Assembly (NCBI GenBank): GCA_049177155.1
Contig: CP185407.1
Coordinates: 310,001-374,000, forward strand
Origin: Hennigella sp049177155
GTDB taxonomy: Bacteria > Bacillota_I > Bacilli_A > Mycoplasmatales > Mycoplasmoidaceae
Direction: 5' to 3'
DNA: 64,000 nucleotides
Shown: piece by piece, positions 54,433 to 63,203 of the stretch
Position numbering within the stretch: position 1 is the first letter of the stretch
Layout: every line of letters begins with the position of its first letter
Notes under the pieces: model-generated
What the model was told of the DNA's origin: nothing
The model's database searches: none
Seen by the model: only the letters and a program-made list of their open reading frames with translations
Position numbers and translations under genes: made by a program

Positions 54433-56035
54433 AGTCTTGTGGTAAATCGGTTGCAGTAATGAACTCATTTGTATTAATAGATGTATCTGATCCAAATAAG
54501 CAACCTAGGAATGTTAAAAGTTTTTTGCTATCTTCTGATAATTTTGTTAAATCTTTTTTTCATCCTTCACTATTAGTTCTTGAAAGTAATCCTAAGAAAT
54601 TATTTAATTTCTTATTAACTTTGCTTTGATCAAAGATTTTAACTGGTGTTCCATCTTTTTTAGCTGTGTATTCTTTATAGATTTCATCGCCATATAACTT
54701 ATTAAAGAAGGCAGGGAAGATGTTTTGAATTTTGTTCATTGTTGCTCTATTTTTATCAGCATGTTCATCATCTAATATTCAAGTTCCACTTCCTGGTGTT
54801 GTTTCTTTTACATAAACTCGAACACTATAACTTAATAAAACAACAAAATCTTTGCATGATAAGCTACCTAAACGTGCATCTTGTGAACTTTCAGCTGATG
54901 TAGAACTTTGTGCTTTAAGCGCAAATGCTTGTTTTGTAGGTTTAGCGTCTATATCGTCACCAACAAATTTTTTGTAATTTGCCTTTTCTCAACTATTACC
55001 AATAGTTGATAGAATTTGATTTTTAGATGAATAGTAATCAGAGACAATAAATGAGTTTATAGATTTACCATTTTCATCAGTATTAGTTGGATTTAAGTAT
55101 GTTGTAGTTAAATCATCAAAAGTTACTATAACAGGGACATAGTCATAAACATAATCAATAACGTCAAGAGGGTTATCTTTGTCGGTTTTATCTTTGTCAA
55201 AATGTTTTGAACTATAGTATTTTGTACTTTCAGGTTCGAATGTTCCGTCGTGTCCTTCTAATAAATTTGCAAAAGTTGTTGTGAAGTCACCTGTTGCTTT
55301 GTATTCAGGAAGAGGAAATGTTGAGTTTTTAAAATGGAAATTTATGGATGAACTTCTCATAATTGCTTTAGCAACACTTGCACCTAATAGATTAGATAAT
55401 GCAAAATCCAATTCAAAGAAATTTTGATTTGTGCTGTCACCCTTAGTTCCATGGTTAAATGTGTAGTTTGCACCAGTACCTCAAGCAATATTTAAGTTTG
55501 TTTGATTTTCATCTTTAACACTTACTTGTTGTGCTTGGTATTGTAAAGCTAATTCGATAAAACTCTTAATAGCAGAACCAATACTTGAAATAAAGTTAGT
55601 GTTTGTAGCTAAAGCTGCATTTTGCGCATTAAACACAATTTCTTTTTTTGTTTTTTCGCCTTCTTTTCATTTATCAGTTGCATAAGAAATAAGATGTGAA
55701 TCACCAGATGTGTATCAACCAGCACTGCCTTCTACTCATTCCCCGTGTTCATCAGGTACTTCATCCACAAATTTCATTGGTAATGAATATGCATAATTAT
55801 TACCACTTGGTTGCACAGAATAATTAGATTGAAGATAAGATAACATATTCTTATGATCAAAGTCATAATGATTACCACTAAAGGCACTATATGGCCCACC
55901 ACTAGCTAATGTTGAACCAATTGATAATGGTCTTGCTGAACCTCATGATTGACTGCAACTTGTCATAGTTGTCATTGGGACAACTATGGCAGGAGCAGCA
56001 CAACCAGTAAGTAATAATGTTTTAATTAGTTTCAT
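54431..56035 (-). CDS. Large lipoprotein coupled to dnaB
   Basis: A 534-residue predicted lipoprotein with lipobox TMTSC (Cys27). The mature protein is Ser/Asn/Asp/Lys-rich and extracellular by prediction, with no recognised domain; an ELDFALSNLLGASVAKAI segment in the middle is the most regular part. The ATG lies 1 nt after the dnaB stop, so it is translated from the ribosomal protein-helicase operon. An unusual location for a surface protein. Confidence 0.8.
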
Positions 56036-56036
56036 C

Positions 56037-57428
56037 TTATTTATCTCCTTGGTAACCTAATGATTCATAGAACTTACCATATTTAGTGTTCATTGATAAT
56101 GGTATTGTTCTTAATGCACCATTTCTATGTTTAGCAATGATGAAGTCAACAGGAATAACATCTGGTACATCTTTTGGACCAGCTGCTTTAATTGGTTCAT
56201 CATCAACTTTTTCATCTTCTTGTTTGTTTAAGAAACAAACGATATCAGCATCTTGTTCCAATGAACCAGATTCACGTAGGTCAGAAAGAATTGGTCTACC
56301 ACCACGTTTTTCTACATCTCTTGATAATTGAGCAAGAGCAATGATTGGTGCATTGATTCTTCTTGCTAACAACTTAATCATTCTTGAGATAGTAGAAACT
56401 TCTTGTTGTCTGTTAGCTTGGTTGTTCTTTAAAGCTGGGCCCTTCATTAATTGAAGATAGTCAATAACAACTAGTTTAATGTTGTATTCAGATTTAAGTT
56501 GTTTTAACTTAGCTTGAATATCAACAACTGATACTGCTTCATCATCAATTAAGATTGGTAATGTTTTTAATGAATCAAGTGAAGATTGAACTTTTACTCA
56601 ATCACGATCAGTCATTTTGCCTGAACGTAGAGAAGAAGCTTCCACTTCAGCATTCATACTAACAAGACGTTGACATAGTTGTTCTTTTCCCATTTCTAAT
56701 GAGAAGATAACAACTCTGTCTTTTTCACTTGTCTTGTTTTCTCTGATTTCTTCGGCAGAGTTATTGATAAAGTTTAAGGCAATAGCTGTTTTGCCAACAC
56801 CAGGTCTTGCTGCTAAGATGATTAAGTCACCAGGTTGGAAACCATTAGTGATTTTATCAAGAGTAGGAAAACCTACAGCTGTTCCAGTAATTTCTTGTTT
56901 ACGTTGTCTTAATTTATTAACTTTATCTAAATAAGCATTAGCTACATCACTAATTGGTGATAATCTATCAGCATGTTTAGATTGAGTAATATCTAGAAAT
57001 TCATTTTCTAGTTGCGCAATTTGATTGTCATATTGGGCAAAGTCAATCTTAGTATTGATCACACGTTGACTAAAGTTATCTAGTTGACGTTTAATACTTG
57101 CATTCTTGATTAATTCAATGTTTGCTTTTAAATCATCTTCATAAGCAAATCCAGAAGCAATTTCTTCTAGATATGCTTGTCAATTGGCAAATTGTCATTT
57201 GCTATTGTTAGCAATATAGTCTGTTAAAGTATTTTTATTAATTTGTTTTAAATGGCCTAAGTGGATTTCTAGAATTGCTCCATATAATAGAGCATTCTTG
57301 TTATCTAGGAAATCTTTTTGTGTTAGAGCAACAGAACATTCTTCAACAGTGATTGGATCGTTGAAGATTGTTGTTAACACTTCTTGTTCACATTTAACAA
57401 TGTAATTGTCTACAGTTTGTTTAGCCAT
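56037..57428 (-). CDS. dnaB: Replicative DNA helicase
   Basis: A 463-residue hexameric helicase at the replication fork. N-terminal DnaB domain (~1-150), RecA-like core with Walker A ARPGVGKTAIAL (~205), VVIDYLQLM Walker B, and a PIIALAQLSRDVEKR-type loop. Follows rplI with 1 nt between stop and start, the classic rpsF-ssb-rpsR-rplI-dnaB order. Confidence 0.97.
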
Positions 57429-57429
57429 A

Positions 57430-57867
57430 TTATTCTCCTGTTATAGATATTGTTACATAGGCAACAACATCTTTATGTAATTTGATGCCAAGTTTGTATC
57501 TTCCTAGGCCATAGGAATTAGTAGCATCAATTAGCATGTATTTATCAATGACAATTCCTTTATTAGCTAATTGGTCAATGATTTGTTTATTAGATACACT
57601 ACCAAATGCTTGTCCATTGTTAGTTTTTAAAGTAAATTCTAAAGTTAGTGCTTCAATCTTGTTCTTAAGCATTGTTGCTTGTTTAACTTCATAATCATAT
57701 TGTTGCTTTTCAGCAGCAACTTGTTTATTAACAATTTCTTTAGCTTTAGTAGTATTGCTAATTGCCTTACCAGCGTTAATTAAGAAATTACCATAACCGT
57801 CTTTAACATCTACGGTTTGGTTTTTCTTTCCTAAGTTTTTAACGTCTTGTAAGAGTATTAGTTTCAT
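57430..57867 (-). CDS. rplI: Ribosomal protein L9
   Basis: A 145-residue L9: the start MKLILLQDVKNLGKKNQTVD and GYGNFLINAGKA, long linker helix, and C-terminal domain with FGSVSNKQI. Overlaps the rpsR stop by one base (TAATG). Confidence 0.96.
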   Translation of the reverse strand: MKLILLQDVKNLGKKNQTVDVKDGYGNFLINAGKAISNTTKAKEIVNKQVAAEKQQYDYEVKQATMLKNKIEALTLEFTLKTNNGQAFGSVSNKQIIDQLANKGIVIDKYMLIDATNSYGLGRYKLGIKLHKDVVAYVTISITGE

Positions 57868-58118
57868 TATTCGTAAGATTTAACAAATGGTAATAAAGCA
57901 ACGATTCTTGCTCTCTTGATAGCATTAGCTACCATTCTTTGGTGTTTTTGGCATAGACCAGAAACACGTCTAGGTGTAATTTTGCAACTAGGTGTTAAAT
58001 AGTGTTGAAGTAATTCAACATCTTTGTAGTCGACATAGTCGATGCCTTTAGCACATAGTAAGCAAGGTTTTTTACGTTGAATACGTTTTTTATTTTTTCT
58101 TGGTGTTCTTTTTTCCAT
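57867..58118 (-). CDS. rpsR: Ribosomal protein S18
   Basis: An 83-residue S18 with a basic N-terminus, CLLCAKGIDYVDYKDVELLQ and the SGLCQKHQRMVANAIKRAR core; four Cys suggest the zinc-binding type. Confidence 0.96.
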   Translation of the reverse strand: MEKRTPRKNKKRIQRKKPCLLCAKGIDYVDYKDVELLQHYLTPSCKITPRRVSGLCQKHQRMVANAIKRARIVALLPFVKSYE

Positions 58119-58120
58119 AA

Positions 58121-58585
58121 TTATTTAGCCTCTTCTTCATTTATTCAGTCTAATTCAGATAATCCATCATCAACTTGTTTAGGTTGAGCTGGTTTAGTGT
58201 AGTCACCTTCAGTGTCAATGATCTTTGTTGCAAAGTTATCATTAACTGAAACTAATGTTTCGCCTTCTTGTTGTTTGCTTCTTTTAACAATTGTTTTTAA
58301 AGAATCAACAATGATTTCTGTAACATTAACGTTTCTACCTTCTTTATTTACATAACTTCTTTTGTTTAATCTACCATCAATAGCTACTGTATCACCTTTT
58401 TTAACATAAGTAGATAGATAGTTAGCTTGTTGGTTTCATGCTACACAGTTAAAGAAGTTGGTGTGATCTTTACCTTGAATGTTGTCATTACATGCAACAG
58501 AGAAGTTAACTAATGTCTTTCCTGTTGATGTTTGTTTAGGTAGTGGATCAGCTGTAAGGTTACCAACTAAAAAGACTTTATTCAT
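58121..58585 (-). CDS. ssb: Single-stranded DNA-binding protein
   Basis: A 154-residue SSB with the OB-fold start NKVFLVGNLTADPLPKQT and core NFFNCVAWNQQANYLSTYV. The acidic C-terminus (GLSELDWINEEEAK) lacks the usual DDDIPF-type tip, though ELDW resembles it slightly inward. Start chosen at NKVFLVG; overlaps rpsF by 8 nt. Confidence 0.96.
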
Positions 58586-59036
58586 CTTTAGCTTCTTTCT
58601 TAGCTTCTGCTCTTGCTTCCATTTCAGCAGCAATGGCAGCTTTCTTAGCAGCCATTAGTTCTTCAAATTTCTTTTGTCTTTCAACAAAGATCTTTGCTTT
58701 CTTTTGGCTACGAGCTACTTTCTTTTCATTATGAATTGCTCTTCAACCATAATTGTGTTCTAGATTCATAACTAAGAATCTTAAAACATCTTTATTAATT
58801 AGAGTTAAACGATTAAATTCTCTAATAATTTCTGGTTTGTCACAAGCAAAATTAAGCACATAGTAATATGCTTGTGAACATTTATTAATCTTATATGCCA
58901 TCTTCTTTAGGCCTAATTTAGTTTCTTTTAAATCTTTAGTGCCTGCTAAAAGTTTTTGGCAGTTAGCTGAAACAGCATCAGCATCTGTTGCTGATTTGTT
59001 GCCGTCGACAACTAACATAATTTCATAGTTAGTCAT
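58578..59036 (-). CDS. rpsF: Ribosomal protein S6
   Basis: A 152-residue S6: core from MTNYEIMLVVDGNKSATD to about residue 98, followed by a ~50-residue Lys/Ala/Glu-rich helical tail not in standard S6. First gene of the replication/ribosomal operon. GGAG lies upstream of ATG. Confidence 0.95.
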
Positions 59037-59147
59037 TTATATATAGTCTCCTTGGGATATTTGCTACATAGCTCAGTAGCATAGAGGCTTTATATATTAA
59101 ATAATATATAAACTTATATAAATAATATATAAGGCGATATCATTATA
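59037..59147 (-). promoter_or_regulatory. rpsF operon promoter and structured leader
   Basis: TATAAT on the minus strand at 59142-59147 and about 100 nt to the rpsF start. The leader holds a hairpin TGCTAC/GTAGCA with an 8-nt loop (59062-59081) and a longer AT-only hairpin at 59090-59111. S6-S18 complexes autoregulate this operon in other bacteria; I cannot confirm the motif. Confidence 0.45.
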
Positions 59148-59177
59148 CATATTTTTCTTTTATAATTGAATTATTGT

Positions 59178-59183
59178 TATAAT
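59178..59183 (+). promoter_or_regulatory. -10 box of tRNA-Thr
   Basis: TATAAT 18 nt before the tRNA. Confidence 0.6.
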
Positions 59184-59201
59184 TATTTAAATATCAAAAT
59201 T

Positions 59202-59277
59202 GCCGAAGTAGCTCAACAGGCAGAGCAACTGACTTGTAATCAGTAGGTTGTTGGTTCGATTCCGATCTTCGGCACCA
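59202..59277 (+). tRNA. tRNA-Thr(UGU)
   Basis: A 76-nt cloverleaf with acceptor GCCGAAG/CTTCGGC, anticodon stem ACTGA/TCAGT, loop CTTGTAA (anticodon UGU), T-loop TTCGATT and encoded CCA. Confidence 0.97.
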
Positions 59278-59278
59278 T

Positions 59279-59312
59279 TAAAAAAGACTGGATTTGCTCC
59301 AGCCTTTTTTAT
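59279..59312. terminator. Terminator shared by tRNA-Thr and rpmA
   Basis: AAAAAG-A-CTGGA/TCCAG-C-CTTTTT with loop TTTGC and T runs on both sides. Confidence 0.87.
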
Positions 59313-59587
59313 TTTTCTATAACACTCACTTTACGTTTGTTGTTATCAAATCTTGTATATTTAACAACACCATTTTTTAAGGCAAATAATGTATGGTCTG
59401 TTCCCATGCCTACATTTTTACCTGGATAAACTCTTGTTCCTCTTTGACGGTAGATGATTTGTCCAGTTTTAGCTACCTTACCATCAGGAATTTTAGCTCC
59501 TAAAAATTTAGGATTAGAGTCACGACCGTTTTTAGTCGAACCTACTCCTTTTTTAGATGCGAAGAATTGTAAATTAATTGTTTTCAT
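59309..59587 (-). CDS. rpmA: Ribosomal protein L27 with cleavable N-terminus
   Basis: A 92-residue L27. It begins with the Firmicutes-type extension MKTINLQFFASKKG, which the Prp protease cuts after LQFFA to expose the mature N-terminus needed at the peptidyl transferase centre. The core GVGSTKNGRDSNPKFLGAK is typical. The gene for Prp is directly upstream. Confidence 0.96.
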   Translation of the reverse strand: MKTINLQFFASKKGVGSTKNGRDSNPKFLGAKIPDGKVAKTGQIIYRQRGTRVYPGKNVGMGTDHTLFALKNGVVKYTRFDNNKRKVSVIEK

Positions 59588-59592
59588 AATTA

Positions 59593-59883
59593 TTATCCTT
59601 TGATTATTTTAACATATTGTTTGAAATCATGTGTAAGTGGTTTTAGTTGTTTCACAATTAAACCTAGATACTCTTGATTTTGTTTAGTTTTGTTAATTAG
59701 CTCTAGTTTAACACCATTGTGTTTCTTATCATAAGCTAGTTGGATGTCTTTAGCTTTGAATCATGTTAATGCTCCAAAGAAGATACCACTAACTGCTGCA
59801 CAGACAATGTCTTTGCCTTTTTTGGCTTGACAGGCATGTCCTTTAAGTTCTAGAGAATTTTTAGTGTAACTAATAACAATCAT
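59593..59883 (-). CDS. prp: Ribosomal-processing cysteine protease Prp
   Basis: A 96-residue protease that trims the L27 extension. Catalytic pair: His in LKGHACQAKKGK (~16) and Cys in DIVCAAVSGIFFGAL (~28). Standard rplU-prp-rpmA order; the ATG overlaps the rplU stop (TAATG). TGA codes for Trp at residue ~42. Confidence 0.93.
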
Positions 59884-60182
59884 TATCCAACGATTTCTTT
59901 AACTACTAACTTAGTATATGGTTGTCTATGACCAGTTTTGTGAGTGTGGTGTTTTTGTGGTAAGTGTTTAATGTTAACAATTTTCTTGCCTTTGCCTTGT
60001 TTTAATACTGAACAAACAACTTTTGCTCCAGTTAAATAAGGTTTACCAATTTTATTGTCAATCATTAGAACTTGACCAAAGGTAATTTGGTCTTTTTCTT
60101 TAGCGTCAAGTTTTTCAACATAAATTTCATCATTAACTGAAACTTTATATTGCTTGCCACCAGTTTCAAATATTGCAAACAT
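59883..60182 (-). CDS. rplU: Ribosomal protein L21
   Basis: A 99-residue L21: FAIFETGGKQYKVSVNDEIY start and KHHTHKTGHRQPYTKLVVKEI end. First gene of rplU-prp-rpmA; GAAAGGA precedes the ATG. Confidence 0.97.
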   Translation of the reverse strand: MFAIFETGGKQYKVSVNDEIYVEKLDAKEKDQITFGQVLMIDNKIGKPYLTGAKVVCSVLKQGKGKKIVNIKHLPQKHHTHKTGHRQPYTKLVVKEIVG

Positions 60183-60275
60183 AGTTTATATCCTTTCATG
60201 ACTCGCCTGTTCGAAACTTAATTCTATTTAGTGCGGTTGTAACCATAAAAATTAAAATATGGTTTATTTATTATA
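60183..60275 (-). promoter_or_regulatory. rplU promoter and leader (possible L21-type leader RNA)
   Basis: TATAAT on the minus strand at 60270-60275, then ~80 nt of leader with hairpin AACCATA/TATGGTT and a conserved-looking GC-rich patch (GAACAGGCGAGTC). L21 leaders are known in Firmicutes; identity here is a guess. Confidence 0.35.
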
Positions 60276-60292
60276 TATGTAAATAGATTATT

Positions 60293-60321
60293 TAATAAAA
60301 AAAGAGCAGTTAAGCTCTTTT
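60293..60321 (-). terminator. Terminator of the BspA-type lipoprotein gene
   Basis: AAAGAGC/GCTCTTT with loop AGTTAA; seven T's on the minus strand. Confidence 0.85.
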
Positions 60322-61645
60322 ATTCATATCAATAGTATGTGTGGCCAGGAACTGGATCGGCTGTATAGTCGCCACCGGTATTCGCAAACATAGCATAGAC
60401 AGCTCTAAAAGCTTCATAATTAGGGCATGTTAAGAAAGGCGTTCCAGGCCCACCATCATTTATTTTTAATTTTCTGCATTCATTAAACATTTGGAGACAA
60501 GATTTTTCGTCTAAATGGTTAAAAGCTAATGCTGCAACCGAAGATAAATTATCGCAACGATAGAACATAGATTGATAGCAGTTAGGCACTAATGTTAACG
60601 CAGGGAGTATAGGGGTCGTTTCAACATCGCTTCAACCAAACATACCACTATAACAATTTTTAGCAAGTGTAGTAGAAGGGAGCGTAGGAACCGAAGATAT
60701 TTGGCTATCCCAAAATAAATTATTAAAACAATGTGGTGTCAAAGATGAGAAGTTTATCATTGACATGACGTTGCCTGTAACATTTACTAGATTACTGTCA
60801 CTAGTATTAAATATGAAATTGAAATAGCCTTCATCAGTTGATAAAACATCTTTTGTGTTTCTCACATACACTGGTTGGTTTGGTTGCAAAGCAATTCATG
60901 ATCCATCTCAGTCAGACCAAGTCGGAATAGAAGCATCAATATTATAACAAATTTCAATATCTATATCAGTTGTTAAGTTATGTTTTTCATAACCAAGAGT
61001 TGCACCTTTTTTGTTTGTCTCAAAGGTTAAATATTTACCGTATGGTTTTACTTCGATAGATATTCTAGACCCTTTAGTAACAGGTAAATCACCATTTGGA
61101 ATGGTAAGTTTCATATAGTAGTCAACGCTTGAGGAAATTTTCTCCAATATGAAATTAGTATATTTGTCACCACCCACAATTACACTGTAATACGCTTTAT
61201 CTTCCGGCAAAGTATGTGTTCTAGCATATTGAGTGTTTAAAGTGATTTTACCAATATAATCACCAGATTCTCTTTGCCCGCCACGGTTATCTAATTCTAG
61301 CATACCATCTGACTTCAACTCTACAGCATAGTCAAAGCCTTCATCCATTCAACTAGCAAATAAATCAACATCTTTTGTTAATTTTTGGTTTCAATTAAAG
61401 GGTTGAGCAAATGTTTCATCATCTAAATATCATCCAAGAAAATTAAAACCAGCTTTGATAGGCACTTTAGGTTCAATTGGTAAATTGTCAACTAATACAG
61501 TTTGCACTGGAATATCTTCTTCTGCCTCATTAGTATGGAAGGTAATAGTGTGGTATTTAACAATTGGTTGATTACCACAGCCTACCATTGATATAAATGG
61601 TAAGGAAGCAATTGGTAACACAGATGTAATTAATAGTTTATTCAT
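60320..61645 (-). CDS. Lipoprotein with Listeria-Bacteroides repeat and BspA-like LRRs
   Basis: A 441-residue predicted lipoprotein with lipobox SMVGC (Cys23). Residues ~32-95 form a Listeria-Bacteroides (InlB B-type) repeat, from YHTITFHTN through PIKAGFNFLGWYLDD to DLFASW. The last ~130 residues contain BspA-like repeats built on a TLxxNCYxxMF...L unit, about 24 residues each (NNLFWDSQISSVPTLP, YSGMFGWSDVETTPILP, YQSMFYRCDNLSSVAAL). Both modules are typical adhesion/surface parts in mucosal bacteria. Distant from the LRR protein at 10149, but of the same broad type. Gene lies 2 nt after upp on this strand. Confidence 0.75.
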
Positions 61646-61647
61646 AA

Positions 61648-62265
61648 CTATTTAGTTCCAAAGATTCTATCTCCAGCATCACCAAGACCTGGAACAATAT
61701 ATTTATCTTTGTTTAGTTTCTTGTCAATTGCTGCAGTATAGCAAGTTACATCAGGATGACGTTTTTCAAAGTAAGCAATTCCTTCTGGACAACTAACAAT
61801 ACTAACAAAAATAATTTTCTTAGGTTGGTATTGTTTTAAAGCATCTACAGCATCTGATGCTGAATGACCAGTAGCTAACATTGGATCAATTAAGATGACA
61901 GTACCACCAGTGATGGTTGTTGGCATCTTTATATAATAATGTACTGGTAATTTAGTCTTTTCATCACGATATAAACCAATGTGACCAATTCTGGCTGTTG
62001 GGATCATATCTCTGAAAGAATCAACCATGCCTAAGCCAGCACGTAAGATTGGTACTAACACAACTTTATCTGCTAATTTTGATCCAGTCATCTTAGCAAT
62101 TGGTGTAGTAATCTTAACGGGTTTACTATTTAAATGTTTAGCAGCTTCGCCAGCCAAATAATAAGAAACTGTCTTTAGACAGCTTCTAAATAATTGACTA
62201 TTAGAATTCTTGTCACGCATCAAAGTTAGTTGATGATCAATAACTGCATTTCTAATAAGTTTCAT
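61648..62265 (-). CDS. upp: Uracil phosphoribosyltransferase
   Basis: A 205-residue salvage enzyme making UMP from uracil and PRPP. PRPP-binding VILIDPMLATGHSASDAV (~125), LVPILRAGLGMVDSF and the uracil-site YIVPGLGDAGDRIFGTK. With pyrH it feeds UTP synthesis. Located directly after the nucleoside-type ABC permease, a sensible pyrimidine-uptake unit. Confidence 0.97.
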   Translation of the reverse strand: MKLIRNAVIDHQLTLMRDKNSNSQLFRSCLKTVSYYLAGEAAKHLNSKPVKITTPIAKMTGSKLADKVVLVPILRAGLGMVDSFRDMIPTARIGHIGLYRDEKTKLPVHYYIKMPTTITGGTVILIDPMLATGHSASDAVDALKQYQPKKIIFVSIVSCPEGIAYFEKRHPDVTCYTAAIDKKLNKDKYIVPGLGDAGDRIFGTK

Positions 62266-62268
62266 AAT

Positions 62269-63201
62269 TTACCGCATTTCTTTTTCAAAAGGTATACCCG
62301 AATGGGCGGGTGCTAAGTTCTTTCTTCCTGAGAACAATAAAACAATGATAGTAATAATGTAAGGAATAGAGAACACCACTAATTGTGGGATACCCAATTG
62401 TGTGAATGTTGTTGTACCAGCTGCTGCATTAAATAAGGCAAAGACAACAGCAAAGACACAAATCTTTGGTACTTTTCATCCACCAGTAATAAGGATAGCT
62501 AATGATAGATATCCCATTGATTGAACATCACCAGTGAAAGCACTAATCTTAAATAAGAAGATGCCACCAGCAAGCCCTGCCATTGCTGAAGATAATAACA
62601 CAGCTATTCATTGGTATTTAATAACGGAAATACCTTGAGCATCTACCGCATTAGGGTTTTCCCCTACTGCTTTATATCTTAAACCTATTTTTGTTTTGTT
62701 AACAACAATGAAGATTGCTACAGCAATTAACACTACAATTAAGAACAAAATTAAACTACTACCAAATAATGATGGTCCAAGTGGTAAGCATGAATTATAT
62801 TGACACATCAATCTAGTATATGCTTGACCTGGATATAAAACCTTAGCTAATGTTGGGTTTAAGAATGTAGCTAATGCTAACCCCACTAAGTTAATAGCTG
62901 TACCAGCAATCGTGTGGTCAGCTTTTAAATGGATACAGACAAAAGCATGCATTGCTCCCATGAGCATTGTGCAGATCATTGTTAAGAACAATGCCACAAA
63001 GATCGTTGGGAAAGCAGGAATGCCACCTCAGAACCCTGTTGATGAGAAAATCCCAAAAAACAAGGCACCGATACACATCATTCCATCAATACCTAGGTTA
63101 ACAATACCAGCACGTTCAGATAAATATCCTGATAACGCACCAGCCAATAGGATGGCAGTAAATAGGAAGGTTAAATCTAATAACGAACCTAAGTCACCCA
63201 T
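62269..63201 (-). CDS. Nucleoside-type ABC transporter permease (NupQ/YufQ-like)
   Basis: A 310-residue BPD-2 type permease with about eight helices. The opening LGSLLDLTFLFTAILLAGAL, GIVNLGIDGMM and the late YKAVGENPNAVDAQGISV motif (family EAA-like loop) match nucleoside/ribose ABC permeases. It should form a channel with the product of the partly visible next gene. upp follows downstream by 3 nt, fitting pyrimidine nucleoside uptake. Confidence 0.85.
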
Positions 63202-63203
63202 AG

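Noticed and set aside
59062..59090. tRNA D-arm-like string (TAGCTCAGTAGCATAGAG) suggesting a tRNA relic
   Set aside because: No acceptor or T-arm nearby; the bases are explained by a hairpin in the rpsF leader on the other strand.
59090..59132. Two direct copies of TAAATAATATATAA, possible iteron or replication site
   Set aside because: Only two AT-only copies inside a promoter/leader region; no DnaA boxes seen.
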